NCBI GenBank assembly: GCA_964405325.1
Contig: CAYONM010000013.1
Location: 1-36,733, forward strand
DNA: 36,733 bases
Direction of reading: 5' to 3'
Source: CAYONM01 sp964405325
GTDB taxonomy: Bacteria; Planctomycetota; UBA11346
Shown here: in pieces, positions 8,879 to 18,038 of the stretch
How positions within the stretch are numbered: position 1 is the first letter of the stretch
How the letters are laid out: each line of letters begins with the position of its first letter
Notes under the pieces: model-generated
What the model saw: only the letters and a program-made list of their open reading frames with translations
The model's database searches: none
Told to the model about the DNA's origin: nothing
Translations under genes and position numbers: made by a program

Positions 8879-10053
8879 ACGTGATGGTTGTTCTGCTGTT
8901 CAGTATCGCTCTGCCGGCTGCGGATATCGATCCGCGGCAGGAGACGGTGGCCACGGTCAACGGCGAAGGCATTTCCTTGCGTCGGCTCGAGGACGAGCTG
9001 TTGAAAAAGGAAGGTGCCGAGGCGGTTCAGGAGCTGGTGGCCAAGCAGTTGGATGCGGTGGAATGGGAAACGGTCAAGGATGACGACACCCTGCTTGCCA
9101 TGCCGGGTTGGCGTTTGCCACGCCTGCCGGTGGCGGCGGTGTTGCTGGATCGCAAGGGTGGTGAGGTCCGCGAAGATCTCATCAACCTGATCCTGGTGCA
9201 GCAAGCTTTGGCGCAAGCCGACCTGCGCATCGACAGCGCACTGCTGGACAAGGAGCGCGAAACCATGGAGCGGCGTTTTTACGACCGATTGGAACGCGAA
9301 AACCAGCCGTGGGTGCGCTTCGATAATTACATCCAGGAAGTGCGGGGAATGAGTCTGGAAGAATGGGTGCAGCAACCAGGTTTCCGTGTTCTGGCGGGTG
9401 TGCATGCCCTGTTGTATCAGACCTATCAGATTCCCGAAAACGAATTGCGTAGTTATTTCCGTGCCAACAAGGATGCCTATGGCGTTTCGGAAGCGGTTAG
9501 TGTGTGGGTTTTGTTCATGCCATTCCAGACAAACCCGCAGCAGGAGGTCACTTCCGCGAGCCGCCAGGCCACCATCAGCTTGGCGACGAATTTTTATCGC
9601 TCCATGCAGAGTAAGAAAATGACCTGGGAAAAGGTCTATCGCCTGCTGGGCGGTCGCGACGAGAAGTTGGGGTACAAGGGTTGGGTTGATCGCCAGGGCC
9701 GGGCCGAGACCCTGGGCGAAGCCGACGTGCCAGCAGCCGTCATCGAGCAGGCCTTCCGGCATCGCCCGCGCGGCGACCAACCGGAATTGCTGGAGCCGAT
9801 CCTGCACCGCAGTGGCGTCACCATCATGCAGGTCGCCGATTACCGGCCGGGCCAGGTCGCCGATTTCGACCAACTCCGCGATCAGATACAACGTGACTAC
9901 ATCGATGCCGACCTGGAAAAATGGAGCACCCGCTTCATGAACCAACTCCGTCGCGATGCCAAGATCGACTACGCCAGCATGCCCGGTCTGGTGGAGGCCC
10001 GTCGGCAACAGGCCCGTGTCCTGTTGGAACAAACAGCGACCGAGTCCCAGTAG
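8866..10053 (+). CDS. SurA-like periplasmic peptidyl-prolyl isomerase
   Basis: 395-aa exported foldase. A signal peptide (about residues 1-19, hydrophobic VMVVLLFSIALPAA) precedes the SurA N-terminal type segment VATVNGEGISLRRLEDELL. The middle is helical. A parvulin-like region begins near residue 205 (RSYFRANKDAYGVSEAVSVW) and runs to about 330. Proteins of this build chaperone outer-membrane or secreted proteins in the periplasm, which implies a diderm envelope. The start ATG 8866 follows ggaggt and overlaps rsmA. rsmA and surA are also close in many Gammaproteobacteria (surA-pdxA-rsmA). The PPIase region is divergent, so catalytic activity is unproven. Confidence 0.75.
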   Translation: MRNVNVMVVLLFSIALPAADIDPRQETVATVNGEGISLRRLEDELLKKEGAEAVQELVAKQLDAVEWETVKDDDTLLAMPGWRLPRLPVAAVLLDRKGGEVREDLINLILVQQALAQADLRIDSALLDKERETMERRFYDRLERENQPWVRFDNYIQEVRGMSLEEWVQQPGFRVLAGVHALLYQTYQIPENELRSYFRANKDAYGVSEAVSVWVLFMPFQTNPQQEVTSASRQATISLATNFYRSMQSKKMTWEKVYRLLGGRDEKLGYKGWVDRQGRAETLGEADVPAAVIEQAFRHRPRGDQPELLEPILHRSGVTIMQVADYRPGQVADFDQLRDQIQRDYIDADLEKWSTRFMNQLRRDAKIDYASMPGLVEARRQQARVLLEQTATESQ

Positions 10054-10284
10054 CAGCGGAGCCCAGTTGGTGGTGTAACGGACGTTGCCAGGGGGCACTG
10101 CAGCGCGATGGATCCAGACCTTGCCCGACGCCTAAAAGACGGGAGATCAGTTCCCCAGGATTGCTGGCTATCCTGGATGCCATGTCCCGAAAAAAAACGG
10201 CTGCCCCAACGGGGTTGTGTCGATGAAGGCCGGTTGAGCAGTCGCTCAGCTTCGGGGTCCGAGGGCCTGCCCCTCGATGTAAGG
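10054..10284. other. Intergenic region after the SurA-like gene
   Basis: No gene is recognised. It includes a run of eight A at about 10190-10197 and, at 10247-10276, a partial copy of repeat B (cttcggggtccgagggc then cctgcccctcgatg). Repeat A follows directly. Confidence 0.45.
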
Positions 10285-10437
10285 GCCCGTCAATAAATAA
10301 AGGTAGCGTCTCACTTGATCTTTTGCCGCCCTTCTGCGTTGCTTATCGCTTACATATACTCGATATGCTCGCTCTTCGCGCCTTGAAGGATCGACAAAAT
10401 CTCTGCGCGATCTGCTACCTTTATTCCGATTAGGGCG
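10285..10437. repeat. Palindromic repeat A, copy 2 (complete)
   Basis: An imperfect palindrome of about 150 bp. The left arm starts gggcccgtcaataaataaag and the right arm ends ctacctttattccgattag. The inner arms are gatcttttgccgcccttctg and the inverted aaggatcgacaaaatc. The arms carry matching GGTAGC blocks, whereas copy 3 carries matching CATTAC/CGTTAC blocks, so pairing is kept while sequence changes. There is no reading frame. Size and dispersal resemble a MITE or a large REP element. Confidence 0.85.
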
Positions 10438-10531
10438 CCTGCTAAAGCGATTGCGCATAGGGCAGTGTCCAGATATGGACACTATGCGCATGATGTATGC
10501 AAGTCGGCCTGCTGCCGCATGGATGCGGCGA

Positions 10532-11175
<644 letters not shown>

Positions 11176-11179
<4 letters not shown>

Positions 11180-11313
11180 GAATCGGAAAGCCGGTCATGC
11201 ACCTGTTGGCAGACCAGGCCACCGAGAGCGCAGGCACCGGCAAAGCCGAAGCCGATGACGAACACGGCCCAGGGCAGGACGAAGTAAGTGGCGAGGGTCA
11301 TGATGCTGTCCAT
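11176..11313 (-). CDS. Small single-span membrane protein
   Basis: 45-aa protein, MDSIMTLATYFVLPW and onward, with one hydrophobic helix (about residues 6-34) and a short polar tail ending RLSDS. Function unknown. The start is uncertain: ATG 11313 or ATG 11301 (MTLATYF); neither has a clear ribosome binding site. It lies 68 bp after ndk on the same strand. Its stop overlaps the first possible start of the Glu-Pro protein (ATGA), which supports a real, coupled small gene. Confidence 0.5.
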
Positions 11314-11381
11314 GCCGCGCAGTCTATCCCGCTGCGGTCGCTGCCAATTCTGACCTTGGCTGGCACGGACGTGGCTGTTCC

Positions 11382-11834
11382 CTACCCCAGCAGGCAACCG
11401 ACGTCGCAACGGGACCAGGCAATGCCTCCTTCGGGAAACCAAATCGCCAATTCGGCGGCGGCGCTCTCGGGTGAGTCGGAGGCGTGCACCAGATTCCGGC
11501 TCATGCTATTGGCATAGTCGCCGCGGATCGTACCGGGTGGAGCTTTTCGGGCATCGGTGCTACCGATCAGGGTTCGGACCACCGAGACCGCTTCCTCGCC
11601 AGCGAGCATCATCGCCACCAGGGGGGCGCTGGTAATGAAACGGATCAGACCGTCGTAGAAGGGCTTGCCAGCGTGCACGGCATAGTGTTGTTCGGCCAGT
11701 TCCGGACTGGCCAGCATCAGTTTCATGCCGCAGATGCGCAGTCCTTTGCGCTCGAAGCGATCGATAATGATGCCCATCAGACTGCGTTGGACGGCATCCG
11801 GTTTGATCAAGACCAGGGAGTGCTGCTCTGCCAT
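11382..11834 (-). CDS. ndk: Nucleoside diphosphate kinase
   Basis: 150-aa NDP kinase. It balances nucleoside triphosphate pools by moving the gamma phosphate through a phospho-histidine. The active-site His117 sits in the signature NLVHASDS. The nucleotide-binding KPDAVQRSLMG and GTIRGDY motifs are present. The start MAEQHSLVLIKPDA is preceded by aaagggc; the frame is open 19 codons upstream but those residues are not family-like. Length is normal. The two downstream minus-strand genes may be cotranscribed. Confidence 0.96.
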   Translation of the reverse strand: MAEQHSLVLIKPDAVQRSLMGIIIDRFERKGLRICGMKLMLASPELAEQHYAVHAGKPFYDGLIRFITSAPLVAMMLAGEEAVSVVRTLIGSTDARKAPPGTIRGDYANSMSRNLVHASDSPESAAAELAIWFPEGGIAWSRCDVGCLLG

Positions 11835-12000
11835 AATATGCCCTTTATCTCGGTGGTCGGCGGCATGGTGTCCTGATGGAGCGGGCAGCAAGCCGGTCGA
11901 TCCTGTGACGGCGACGATTGTGGAACGCCAAACGGACTATGGTTTCGAAGATGGCGCCGGCCATGCGAGCAGCACCGCTTCCCTCTACCATGACGCCAAT

Positions 12001-12029
12001 TTGACCGTCTCGCCAGTCTGATGTACGAT
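12001..12029 (+). promoter_or_regulatory. Sigma70-type promoter of the chemoreceptor gene
   Basis: A -35 TTGACC (12001-12006) and a -10 TACGAT (12024-12029) are separated by exactly 17 bp. The predicted start of transcription is near 12036, leaving about 45 nt before ATG 12082. It is the clearest consensus-like promoter seen in the window. Confidence 0.6.
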
Positions 12030-12081
12030 TTCACGTCGGACTCTGGCTGACGTGAGAGTCAGTCCGATTGGGAGAGCAAAG

Positions 12082-13329
12082 ATGAGTGACGATGCAACCA
12101 CACCATCGCGTCGACGTCAGCCCCGTCGGCGAACCGAGGCTGCCGAAGAATCGACCACGATGCTGCCTGGCCCCACCATTCCCTATCGCGCCCTGTTGGA
12201 GAATGCGCCGATCAATATCATGATGGCTGATCTGGATGGCGTGATCATCTACATCAATCCGGCTTCGGATCGGACTTTGCGGAAGATCGAGCACGCGATG
12301 CCGGTGAAGGTGGATGATATGGTCGGGACCTGTATTGATATCTTCCATAAACATCCGGAAGTCCAACGGCGCATTCTCGCCGATCCGCGCAATTTGCCGC
12401 ACCGGGCCAAGATCAACGTCGGTGACGATATCCTGGATCTGCTCGCTTGTGCGGTCTACAACGAGGATGGCGAATATGTCGGCCCTATGGTCAGCTGGTC
12501 GTTAATTACCAAGGAAATAATGATTTATGACAGTCTCAAGGAGACCGCCGCCACCCTGGCGTCAGCTGCTACCGAGCTGAGTTCATCCTCTTCGGATATG
12601 GCCTCAGCCAGCGAGGAGACCAGCGTTCAGGTCGAAACCGTGGCCGCTGCCACCGAGCAGGCGGATCAGAATCTGCGGGTGGTTGCCGGCAATGCCCGTG
12701 AGTTGACCGAGAGTATCAATGAGATTTCCCGCAATGTCACCGATGCCAATCAGGTTGCCGGCGAAGCGGCTGGCGTTGCCGAGAGCACCAATGCCACCAT
12801 CAACAAATTGAACATCTCCTCCGAGCAGATCGGCAAGGTGGTGAAGCTGATCACTACCATTGCGCAGCAGACCAACCTGCTGGCGCTCAATGCCACCATC
12901 GAAGCGGCGCGAGCGGGTGAAGCGGGCAAGGGTTTTGCTGTGGTCGCCAACGAGGTGAAGGAGTTGGCCAAGCAGACCGCCACTGCCACCGACGAGATTG
13001 GCGCTCAGATCGAAGCGATCCAGCGTGACACCCGCGCCTCGGTTACCGCTATCGAGCACATCAGCACCATCATCGATCGGATCAACGGCATCTCGACCAC
13101 CATCGCCAGCGCCACCGAGGAACAGAGCTCCGCTACTTCGGAGATCAACCGCAACATTCAGCAGGTCTCCGCCGGCACCGAGGAGATCGCCCGCAACATC
13201 ACCTCGGTTGCGGAGGCGTCACGGGCCAATGGGCAAGTAGCGCTGAATTTGCGCGGTCGGGCCTCGGACTTTACCGGTTTGGCGGCCCGTCTACAGAAAT
13301 TGGTCGAGGAGATGGACCTGCTGCAGTAG
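12082..13329 (+). CDS. Soluble PAS-domain methyl-accepting chemotaxis protein
   Basis: 415 aa, no transmembrane segment. The N-terminus is basic. A PAS domain spans about residues 36-145 (YRALLENAPINIMMADLDG, IIYINPAS). A long coiled-coil signalling domain has the conserved hairpin tip (QQTNLLALNATIEAARAGEA, from 262) where CheA and CheW dock. The protein should sense an intracellular signal or bound cofactor and feed a chemosensory array. The start MSDDATT follows gggagagc. No cheA, cheW, cheR or cheB is near, so it is an orphan receptor here. The PAS ligand cannot be read from sequence. Confidence 0.9.
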   Translation: MSDDATTPSRRRQPRRRTEAAEESTTMLPGPTIPYRALLENAPINIMMADLDGVIIYINPASDRTLRKIEHAMPVKVDDMVGTCIDIFHKHPEVQRRILADPRNLPHRAKINVGDDILDLLACAVYNEDGEYVGPMVSWSLITKEIMIYDSLKETAATLASAATELSSSSSDMASASEETSVQVETVAAATEQADQNLRVVAGNARELTESINEISRNVTDANQVAGEAAGVAESTNATINKLNISSEQIGKVVKLITTIAQQTNLLALNATIEAARAGEAGKGFAVVANEVKELAKQTATATDEIGAQIEAIQRDTRASVTAIEHISTIIDRINGISTTIASATEEQSSATSEINRNIQQVSAGTEEIARNITSVAEASRANGQVALNLRGRASDFTGLAARLQKLVEEMDLLQ

Positions 13330-13395
13330 GTGCGGACCGGCGTCAGTGGGCGACAGCGTCGTTTGGCAGAGCCCTCAGTGGGCATCGAATTGATG

Positions 13396-13455
13396 AAGCA
13401 ACCACAGAGGACCCTGAGAAAAGTATGCGAATTTCTCGGTGTTCTCTGAGTTTTT
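13396..13455. repeat. Imperfect inverted repeat, CACAGAGGAC type
   Basis: The left arm cagaggaccctgagaaa pairs with the right arm tttctcggtgttctctg (14 of 17 positions), with a short AT-rich loop. Repeats of the form CCACAGAGG...CTGAG are scattered widely in environmental bacterial genomes. This copy is degenerate and noncoding. Confidence 0.5.
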
Positions 13456-13469
13456 AGCGATGCCCGCCA

Positions 13470-13575
13470 GCTGAGCGCGTCCAAGCGCGAAGCCGTCCGA
13501 CCGAGCGACGGTTTTTCGGCGAAGATGCGCGTAGCGCCGCCGAAAAATGCTCGCGCAGCGAGCACGTCGCGACGG
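13470..13575 (+). repeat. Dispersed repeat C, copy 1
   Basis: Recognisable blocks are tccaagcgcgaagcc, ccgaccgagcgacggtttt, cgccgccgaaaaatgctcgc and gcagcgagca. The reverse complement of 20207-20325 shows the same blocks in the same order. 34383-34480 is a weaker copy. All three lie between genes, two of them between converging genes. Internal inverted pairs (gctcgc-gca-gcgagc) suggest a folded transcript. Confidence 0.55.
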
Positions 13576-13683
13576 CGGAGCGTGGGGGCAGTGCCCCCTC
13601 TGAGGAAAGCATCTTAATTAAGCACGACACAAGTGCTGTCAGGTTGTTTCTGAGGGGCCCCTTGACGCTTGTTCGGTGTCGGA

Positions 13684-14862
13684 TTATTTCCGAATCGCCT
13701 TGTGGCGTTTGCTTTTGGGGCGTTCCGGTTTTGGTGGCACCAGGTTTTTCAGCGTCAGCATCTTGCCGTAGCATAACAAGCTGTCGCCAGCACGGATCTC
13801 GCGTTCTGGGCGTGGGTTGGGAATGGTGACGCTGTGACGGGTGATGGACAGGATCACAGTGTCGCGTTCGCGAAGGCCGCAGTCGCCGACGGTGCGGCCG
13901 CAGAGTTCCGAATGCGGGCCGATGGGGACCTCGGTGACGCCATAGCCGTTGCGCAGGGTCAGGCGTTGGCGGATATCGATGTCCGGCAGCAGCACTTCAT
14001 CTTCGATCAGTCCGATCAGCGCACTGGCGATATCGACGCCGGTACAGGTTTCGATGCCCTGCAGGCCAGGTGAGGAATTCACCTCCATCACCAGTGGACC
14101 GGCTTTCCCTTCCAGCATGTCGACGCCAGCGAAGCGCAAGCCCATCACCTGTGCAGCGTGGATTGCGGTGCGTTGATATTCCTCGTCCAATTCCACCGCT
14201 TCGGTGTCGCCGCCCCGGTGGACGTTACTGCGGAATTCATCGCCCTTGGCGGTGCGGCGCATGGCGGCGACCACGCGATCTCCCACCACCACGGCACGGA
14301 TGTCGCGGCCACGGCTCTCGGAAACGAATTCCTGTACCAGCACGTTTTGTTTGGCGCCTTCTTGCAAGGCTTCCATGATCGCTTCGGCCATTTTGCGGCT
14401 TTCAGCGAGGATCACCCCTACGCCTTGGGTGCCTTCCAGTAGCTTGATGACAGCTGGTGTGCCCACCTGATCCAGCGCAGACATGACATCGCGCTTGTCC
14501 TTGGCAAAGACCGTTCGCGGAAAGCCCAGCCGATGCCGACTCATGACCTGGATGCTGCGGAGCTTGTCGCGGCTGACCGAGATGGCGTGCGACGGATTGA
14601 CACAGAAGACGCCCATCTGCTCGAACTGTCGGACCACGGCGGTGCCGAAAAAAGAGATTGAAGCGCCGATGCGTGGGATCAGGGCGTCGTAGTCGCGTAA
14701 TTTCTTGCCGCGGAAGAACAGACGTAGGTCGCCTTGTTCGACATCAATGGCGAAGCGCATGGTGTCCAGCACCATCGCTTCATGGCCTCGTTCAAGGCAG
14801 GCTTCGCGCAGACGCTTGGTGCTGTATAGGCGGCGTCCGCGGGAGAGAATGGCAAGGCGCAT
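13684..14862 (-). CDS. rimK: RimK-type ATP-grasp glutamate ligase with C-terminal TrkA-C-like domain
   Basis: 392 aa. Residues 1-300 are a RimK ATP-grasp ligase, the family that adds glutamates to ribosomal protein S6 or builds other glutamyl chains. Motifs are VIKLLEGTQGVGV (138-150), EFVSESRGRDIRAVVVG (178-194) and EVNSSPGLQGIE (260-271). Residues 305-370 resemble a TrkA-C/RCK-C domain (GVTEVPIGPHSELCGRTVGD, then AGDSLLCYG), which typical 300-residue RimK lacks. The tail is Lys/Arg-rich. The start is ATG 14862 after gagg; a TTG two codons earlier is less likely. rimB ends 2 bp upstream. The true substrate is unknown. Confidence 0.85.
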   Translation of the reverse strand: MRLAILSRGRRLYSTKRLREACLERGHEAMVLDTMRFAIDVEQGDLRLFFRGKKLRDYDALIPRIGASISFFGTAVVRQFEQMGVFCVNPSHAISVSRDKLRSIQVMSRHRLGFPRTVFAKDKRDVMSALDQVGTPAVIKLLEGTQGVGVILAESRKMAEAIMEALQEGAKQNVLVQEFVSESRGRDIRAVVVGDRVVAAMRRTAKGDEFRSNVHRGGDTEAVELDEEYQRTAIHAAQVMGLRFAGVDMLEGKAGPLVMEVNSSPGLQGIETCTGVDIASALIGLIEDEVLLPDIDIRQRLTLRNGYGVTEVPIGPHSELCGRTVGDCGLRERDTVILSITRHSVTIPNPRPEREIRAGDSLLCYGKMLTLKNLVPPKPERPKSKRHKAIRK

Positions 14863-14864
14863 GT

Positions 14865-15341
14865 TCAACCTCGTTGGACTTTGGTTTTTTTTCGGCGGGG
14901 ATGGTGCAAACGGGAGCGAGACGGATCGACTTGGTAAACGCCGGCCAAGGCGCTGCGGCCGATCAGCATGGGAAACAGCATGTCGCCGCGATCGATCAGA
15001 TTCAGTTCGATGGTTCGGGCCCAGGGGCCAAGTTTCAGGGTGGTGGGCACAAAAATACGCCGGCTGTAGTGGCCATTGGAAGACCGCACCTTGCCGATGC
15101 GGATGATGGGCGCTTCGATTTCGCAGACCTCATCCTCCTTGCGGATGCCGGAGCGGGCCTTGAAGCGGACCCGCTCCCTTGAGATCTGTTCCATCCACTC
15201 TACGTGCAGGCAACTACTGCGTGCGCCGGTATCGATTTTGGCCCGGACGCGATGCAGCTTCCAGTCGGGGAGATCGGCTAGCTCGTTCCAGCCGACCAGT
15301 ATCGGTTCCAGATGTTTCTCCACGACCCTTCCTCGAACCAC
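14865..15341 (-). CDS. rimB: RimB-type retropepsin-like protease
   Basis: 158-aa member of the retropepsin-like family called RimB or ATP-dependent zinc protease (DUF785/Zn_protease in older naming). The aspartyl-protease-like motif AKIDTGARSSCLH has its Asp at residue 37. In Pseudomonas, RimB trims the glutamate tails that RimK adds, and the tight 2-bp spacing to rimK here fits that pairing. Start choice is open: GTG 15341 gives MVRGRVVEKHLEP, while GTG 15323 lies just 3 bases after gaggaagg. The conserved core begins at ILVGWNE either way. Confidence 0.85.
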   Translation of the reverse strand: MVRGRVVEKHLEPILVGWNELADLPDWKLHRVRAKIDTGARSSCLHVEWMEQISRERVRFKARSGIRKEDEVCEIEAPIIRIGKVRSSNGHYSRRIFVPTTLKLGPWARTIELNLIDRGDMLFPMLIGRSALAGVYQVDPSRSRLHHPRRKKTKVQRG

Positions 15342-15506
15342 CAGAATCGTGCTCTTTGTCGATGGTCAATGCGGGCCTGCTTGGTTATTTGTCTGCGGTG
15401 CAGGCTTGGCGGTCTTGGCCTCGGGCGGGAGCTGAGGATCACCTCCCGATCGCCTGAATAATCGGTAATCACCGAGACCGGCACCACCGGCGAGTGGGGT
15501 ACTCGA

Positions 15507-16532
15507 TCAGCTGGTTTCGCCGGGAACGAAGCGCCCCTGAACGGTACGGGATTGTTTCAGCTGGCTGCCTTCGGCCAGGTCCAACACCCAGCGCACGGCG
15601 GCGATTCCCATCGCTTCAAGGCCGACATCCACCACGCTCAGACGAGGATAGGTGAGGGGAGCCAGGACATTGTCGAAGGTGATCAGGGCGTGGTCATCCG
15701 GCAGCCGACGGCCAGCTTGTTGGATGGCGGTCACCGCGCCCAGGGCCATGGCTTCGCAGAAGAGGACCAGGGCGCTGGGACAGCGGTTGGCCTGAAGGCG
15801 CTCGGTGACAGCGGTAGCGCAGCCGGCGCCGTCGCCCTGGCTGAGGGGTGTGTTTTCGGGGTTCCAGCTGGGATACGGCACGGCTTGTTCTTCGAAGCCC
15901 AGGCCGTGCTGCTTGGCGGCCTGGCGCAGATGGCCGACGCGATTGGCGTCTTCCCGTTTGCGTCCGAAACGGGGAAACAGGTAGAGCAGCTCGCGATGTC
16001 TGCGTTCGGCCAGATGTCCCACCGCATCATGACAGGCTTGTTCCAGGTCGGCGATCAGGCAGGCCGGTTGGCCCGCATGATGCTGGAAATCCAGGGGGAT
16101 CAGCGGTGCGGCGCAGGTGCGGCCGCGCCACTGTTTGGCGTCCAGCAGGCCACGCGGTGCGATCAAGACGTCGATCCGGCCTTGCCGCCACAGCTCCTCA
16201 CCCCGGTCCAGGCTGCCGACCACCAGCAGCTGGTAGCCGTGCTGCAGGGCTTCGGTATGGGCGGCATCCAACATGGGCCGCCAGAAGTAGCCGCTGCCGT
16301 TCTTGGGATCCAGGAAGAAACCGACCACCTGCGAGCGGCCACTCTGCAGGGCGACGGCATGGTAATTGACCTGATAGCCCAATCGTTTGGCCTGGTCCAG
16401 TATGCGATCGCGTAGTTCCGGACCGACGCCGGCTCCGCCCTTGGCTTGGTTGATGACTTTGGAGACGGCGGTGATGGAGCAGCTGGCGGCGGTTGCGATC
16501 TGCTTGAGGGTGACTCGTTTGGCGTTTGGCAT
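15507..16532 (-). CDS. LacI-family transcriptional regulator
   Basis: 341 aa. The N-terminal LacI helix-turn-helix is clear (VTLKQIATAASCSITAVSKV, residues 7-26), followed by the hinge region and a periplasmic-binding-protein-like sensor domain. The sensor retains VVGFFLDP at its start, ALVLFCEAMALGAVTAIQQAG and ALITFDNVLAPLTYPRLSVVDV at the end. The fold suggests a small ligand, often a sugar, but the ligand is not readable. The start ATG 16532 follows gggag. It diverges from the sigma-factor gene across about 160 bp containing a perfect 12-bp palindrome, so it may control that cluster or itself. Confidence 0.88.
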   Translation of the reverse strand: MPNAKRVTLKQIATAASCSITAVSKVINQAKGGAGVGPELRDRILDQAKRLGYQVNYHAVALQSGRSQVVGFFLDPKNGSGYFWRPMLDAAHTEALQHGYQLLVVGSLDRGEELWRQGRIDVLIAPRGLLDAKQWRGRTCAAPLIPLDFQHHAGQPACLIADLEQACHDAVGHLAERRHRELLYLFPRFGRKREDANRVGHLRQAAKQHGLGFEEQAVPYPSWNPENTPLSQGDGAGCATAVTERLQANRCPSALVLFCEAMALGAVTAIQQAGRRLPDDHALITFDNVLAPLTYPRLSVVDVGLEAMGIAAVRWVLDLAEGSQLKQSRTVQGRFVPGETS

Positions 16533-16583
16533 CCAGGGCTCCCGCTCCCAGCCCGGTCGCAGTTATCGCCAGGGGACGATGGC

Positions 16584-16595
16584 GGGCCATGGCCC
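16584..16595. promoter_or_regulatory. Perfect palindrome GGGCCATGGCCC, candidate operator
   Basis: A 12-bp perfect inverted repeat lies between the divergent lacI-type gene and the ECF sigma gene. LacI-family dimers bind such centrally symmetric sites, so it is a plausible operator. The evidence is position and symmetry only, and GC-rich palindromes also arise by chance. Confidence 0.25.
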
Positions 16596-16693
16596 AGCAA
16601 GTTTGTCGTCAGGAGCCGGGTAAGAAAGCAACCAGGCTGAGCCCGGAAAATCGTGTAACACTGGCTATGCAGCTGGCATTCTCTGCTACGACG

Positions 16694-17962
16694 ATGCAGG
16701 AAACCCTTCCCGTTGCGCGCTGGCTTCGAAGCCTGGCGGCCGGCGACGAGGCGGCATGGCACGCCTTGGTCGAGGCCTTTGGGCCGGAGATGTATGCCCG
16801 TGCGCTGCGGATTACTGCCTGTGCCCAGTTGGCTGACGATGCGGTCCAGGAGGCGCTGTTGCGCGTCCGGGCCGGTGTTGCCGACTTTGTGCCGGTGGCC
16901 GAGCGGCCGGACGTCGCCGCCCGGGCCTGGGTTCTGCGTATCGTCGTGACCAGCGCCTTGATGCTGCGCCGCAGCGCCTGGCGCCGAGCTCGCAGGGAGC
17001 GTCCCATGGAAGTCGCGCTCGATGCCATCGCCCCGGCGGAGCCTGTCCGACAGGATCACGCCCGGGAGCTGCTGGCGGCCAACCTCCAGGCCCTGTCCGA
17101 GAAGGACAGCCAGGCCCTGGTGTTGCACTATTACGCTGGCATGGACCATCAGGCCCTGGCCAGCGAATGGGACTGCAGCCCCGGCGCGGCACGGGTACGG
17201 GTGCACCGGGCTCTGAGCCGATTGCGCCAGCGTATGGGGACCAGTGCCCTAGCGCTGGCAGCGGCGGCCTTGTTGCAGCAACCGCTCCGGGCTGCCGAAT
17301 TGCCGGCACCAGAGCAGATGGCTCGCTGGCATCAGTTGCATCAAGCGCCGTTGCCATCGCCATCGTTCTGGCGCGGTGCCATTGGCGGGGCCGTAGTGGC
17401 CGCTGGTCTGGTGGCGCTGACCTGGTGGCACGGCACGGCACCGTCACCGATCGCGCTGCTGATCGCGCCGCCGACGGATGCCGCACCGAGCCAGGATGGG
17501 AGTCAGCCGGGCGTCCCGGCATCGCCGCCGCCCGCGCCTGCGGACACGCCGTCAGCACCATCCAAGGTGCCGGCGGTGCCAGTCGAAGCGGCACCAGCTC
17601 AGGCGGCACCAGCCGAGCATGCTGGTATCCCTGGGGGCTTGGCCAAACGGCAGACGGCGGCTCCCATCCTGTGCTTGGACATTGGCGTGGTTGATCTGCC
17701 GCGTCGCTTGGTGGTGTTGGACAATGGTGAAGTGCTGCGGCAGTGGCCGGACGAGCGTCAACTGGTGACCGCGGCCGCTCGCGGTGTGGATATCGAAGTG
17801 CAACTGGATCGGGACCGTACCCTGGAGGTGCATCTCGATCCGGTGACCGGCCAGGTCACTGGCTCCTTCGCCGGCGATCCCGTCCAGGGCCGCCACTGTC
17901 TGTTTCGTCAAGCACCCCGACCGCTGCCGGCCTTTTTGCGTCAGCGGCTGCATGCGCTGTAG
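16694..17962 (+). CDS. ECF sigma factor fused to a transmembrane and extracytoplasmic domain
   Basis: 422 aa from ATG 16694; ATG 16667 would add nine residues, and neither start has a ribosome binding site. Residues 12-100 match sigma region 2 (AGDEAAWHALVEAFGPEMYA, DDAVQEALLRV). Residues 125-180 match region 4 (LSEKDSQALVLHYYAGMD, ARVRVHRALSRLRQR). One transmembrane helix follows (about 226-246), then a Pro/Ala-rich linker (250-310) and a 110-residue C-terminal domain with Cys327 and Cys402. The topology puts sigma in the cytoplasm and the C-domain outside. ECF factors with such extensions are known in Planctomycetes. No separate anti-sigma gene is adjacent. A GCAACC (16628) and CGT (16652) pair upstream is a weak ECF-type promoter candidate. 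Confidence 0.8.
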   Translation: MQETLPVARWLRSLAAGDEAAWHALVEAFGPEMYARALRITACAQLADDAVQEALLRVRAGVADFVPVAERPDVAARAWVLRIVVTSALMLRRSAWRRARRERPMEVALDAIAPAEPVRQDHARELLAANLQALSEKDSQALVLHYYAGMDHQALASEWDCSPGAARVRVHRALSRLRQRMGTSALALAAAALLQQPLRAAELPAPEQMARWHQLHQAPLPSPSFWRGAIGGAVVAAGLVALTWWHGTAPSPIALLIAPPTDAAPSQDGSQPGVPASPPPAPADTPSAPSKVPAVPVEAAPAQAAPAEHAGIPGGLAKRQTAAPILCLDIGVVDLPRRLVVLDNGEVLRQWPDERQLVTAAARGVDIEVQLDRDRTLEVHLDPVTGQVTGSFAGDPVQGRHCLFRQAPRPLPAFLRQRLHAL

Positions 17963-18038
17963 GTGTCTGTCATGACGCGTCCCTCAGAGCTTTGAGCGGC
18001 CCTGCTTTGCTCCCGGGAGGACCGCTTGCCTACGCTGT

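Larger units (their letters stand above)
13330..13683. other. Convergent intergenic region between the chemoreceptor gene and rimK
   Basis: About 350 bp without a gene, packed with repeats: an imperfect inverted repeat at 13396-13455, repeat C at 13470-13575, and a hairpin ggggg-cagtg-ccccc at 13584-13598. A near copy of that hairpin's flank (gccccctctga) recurs at 27197-27207. A short palindrome, aggggcccct, follows near 13652. These may serve as terminators for the two converging genes. Confidence 0.5.
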
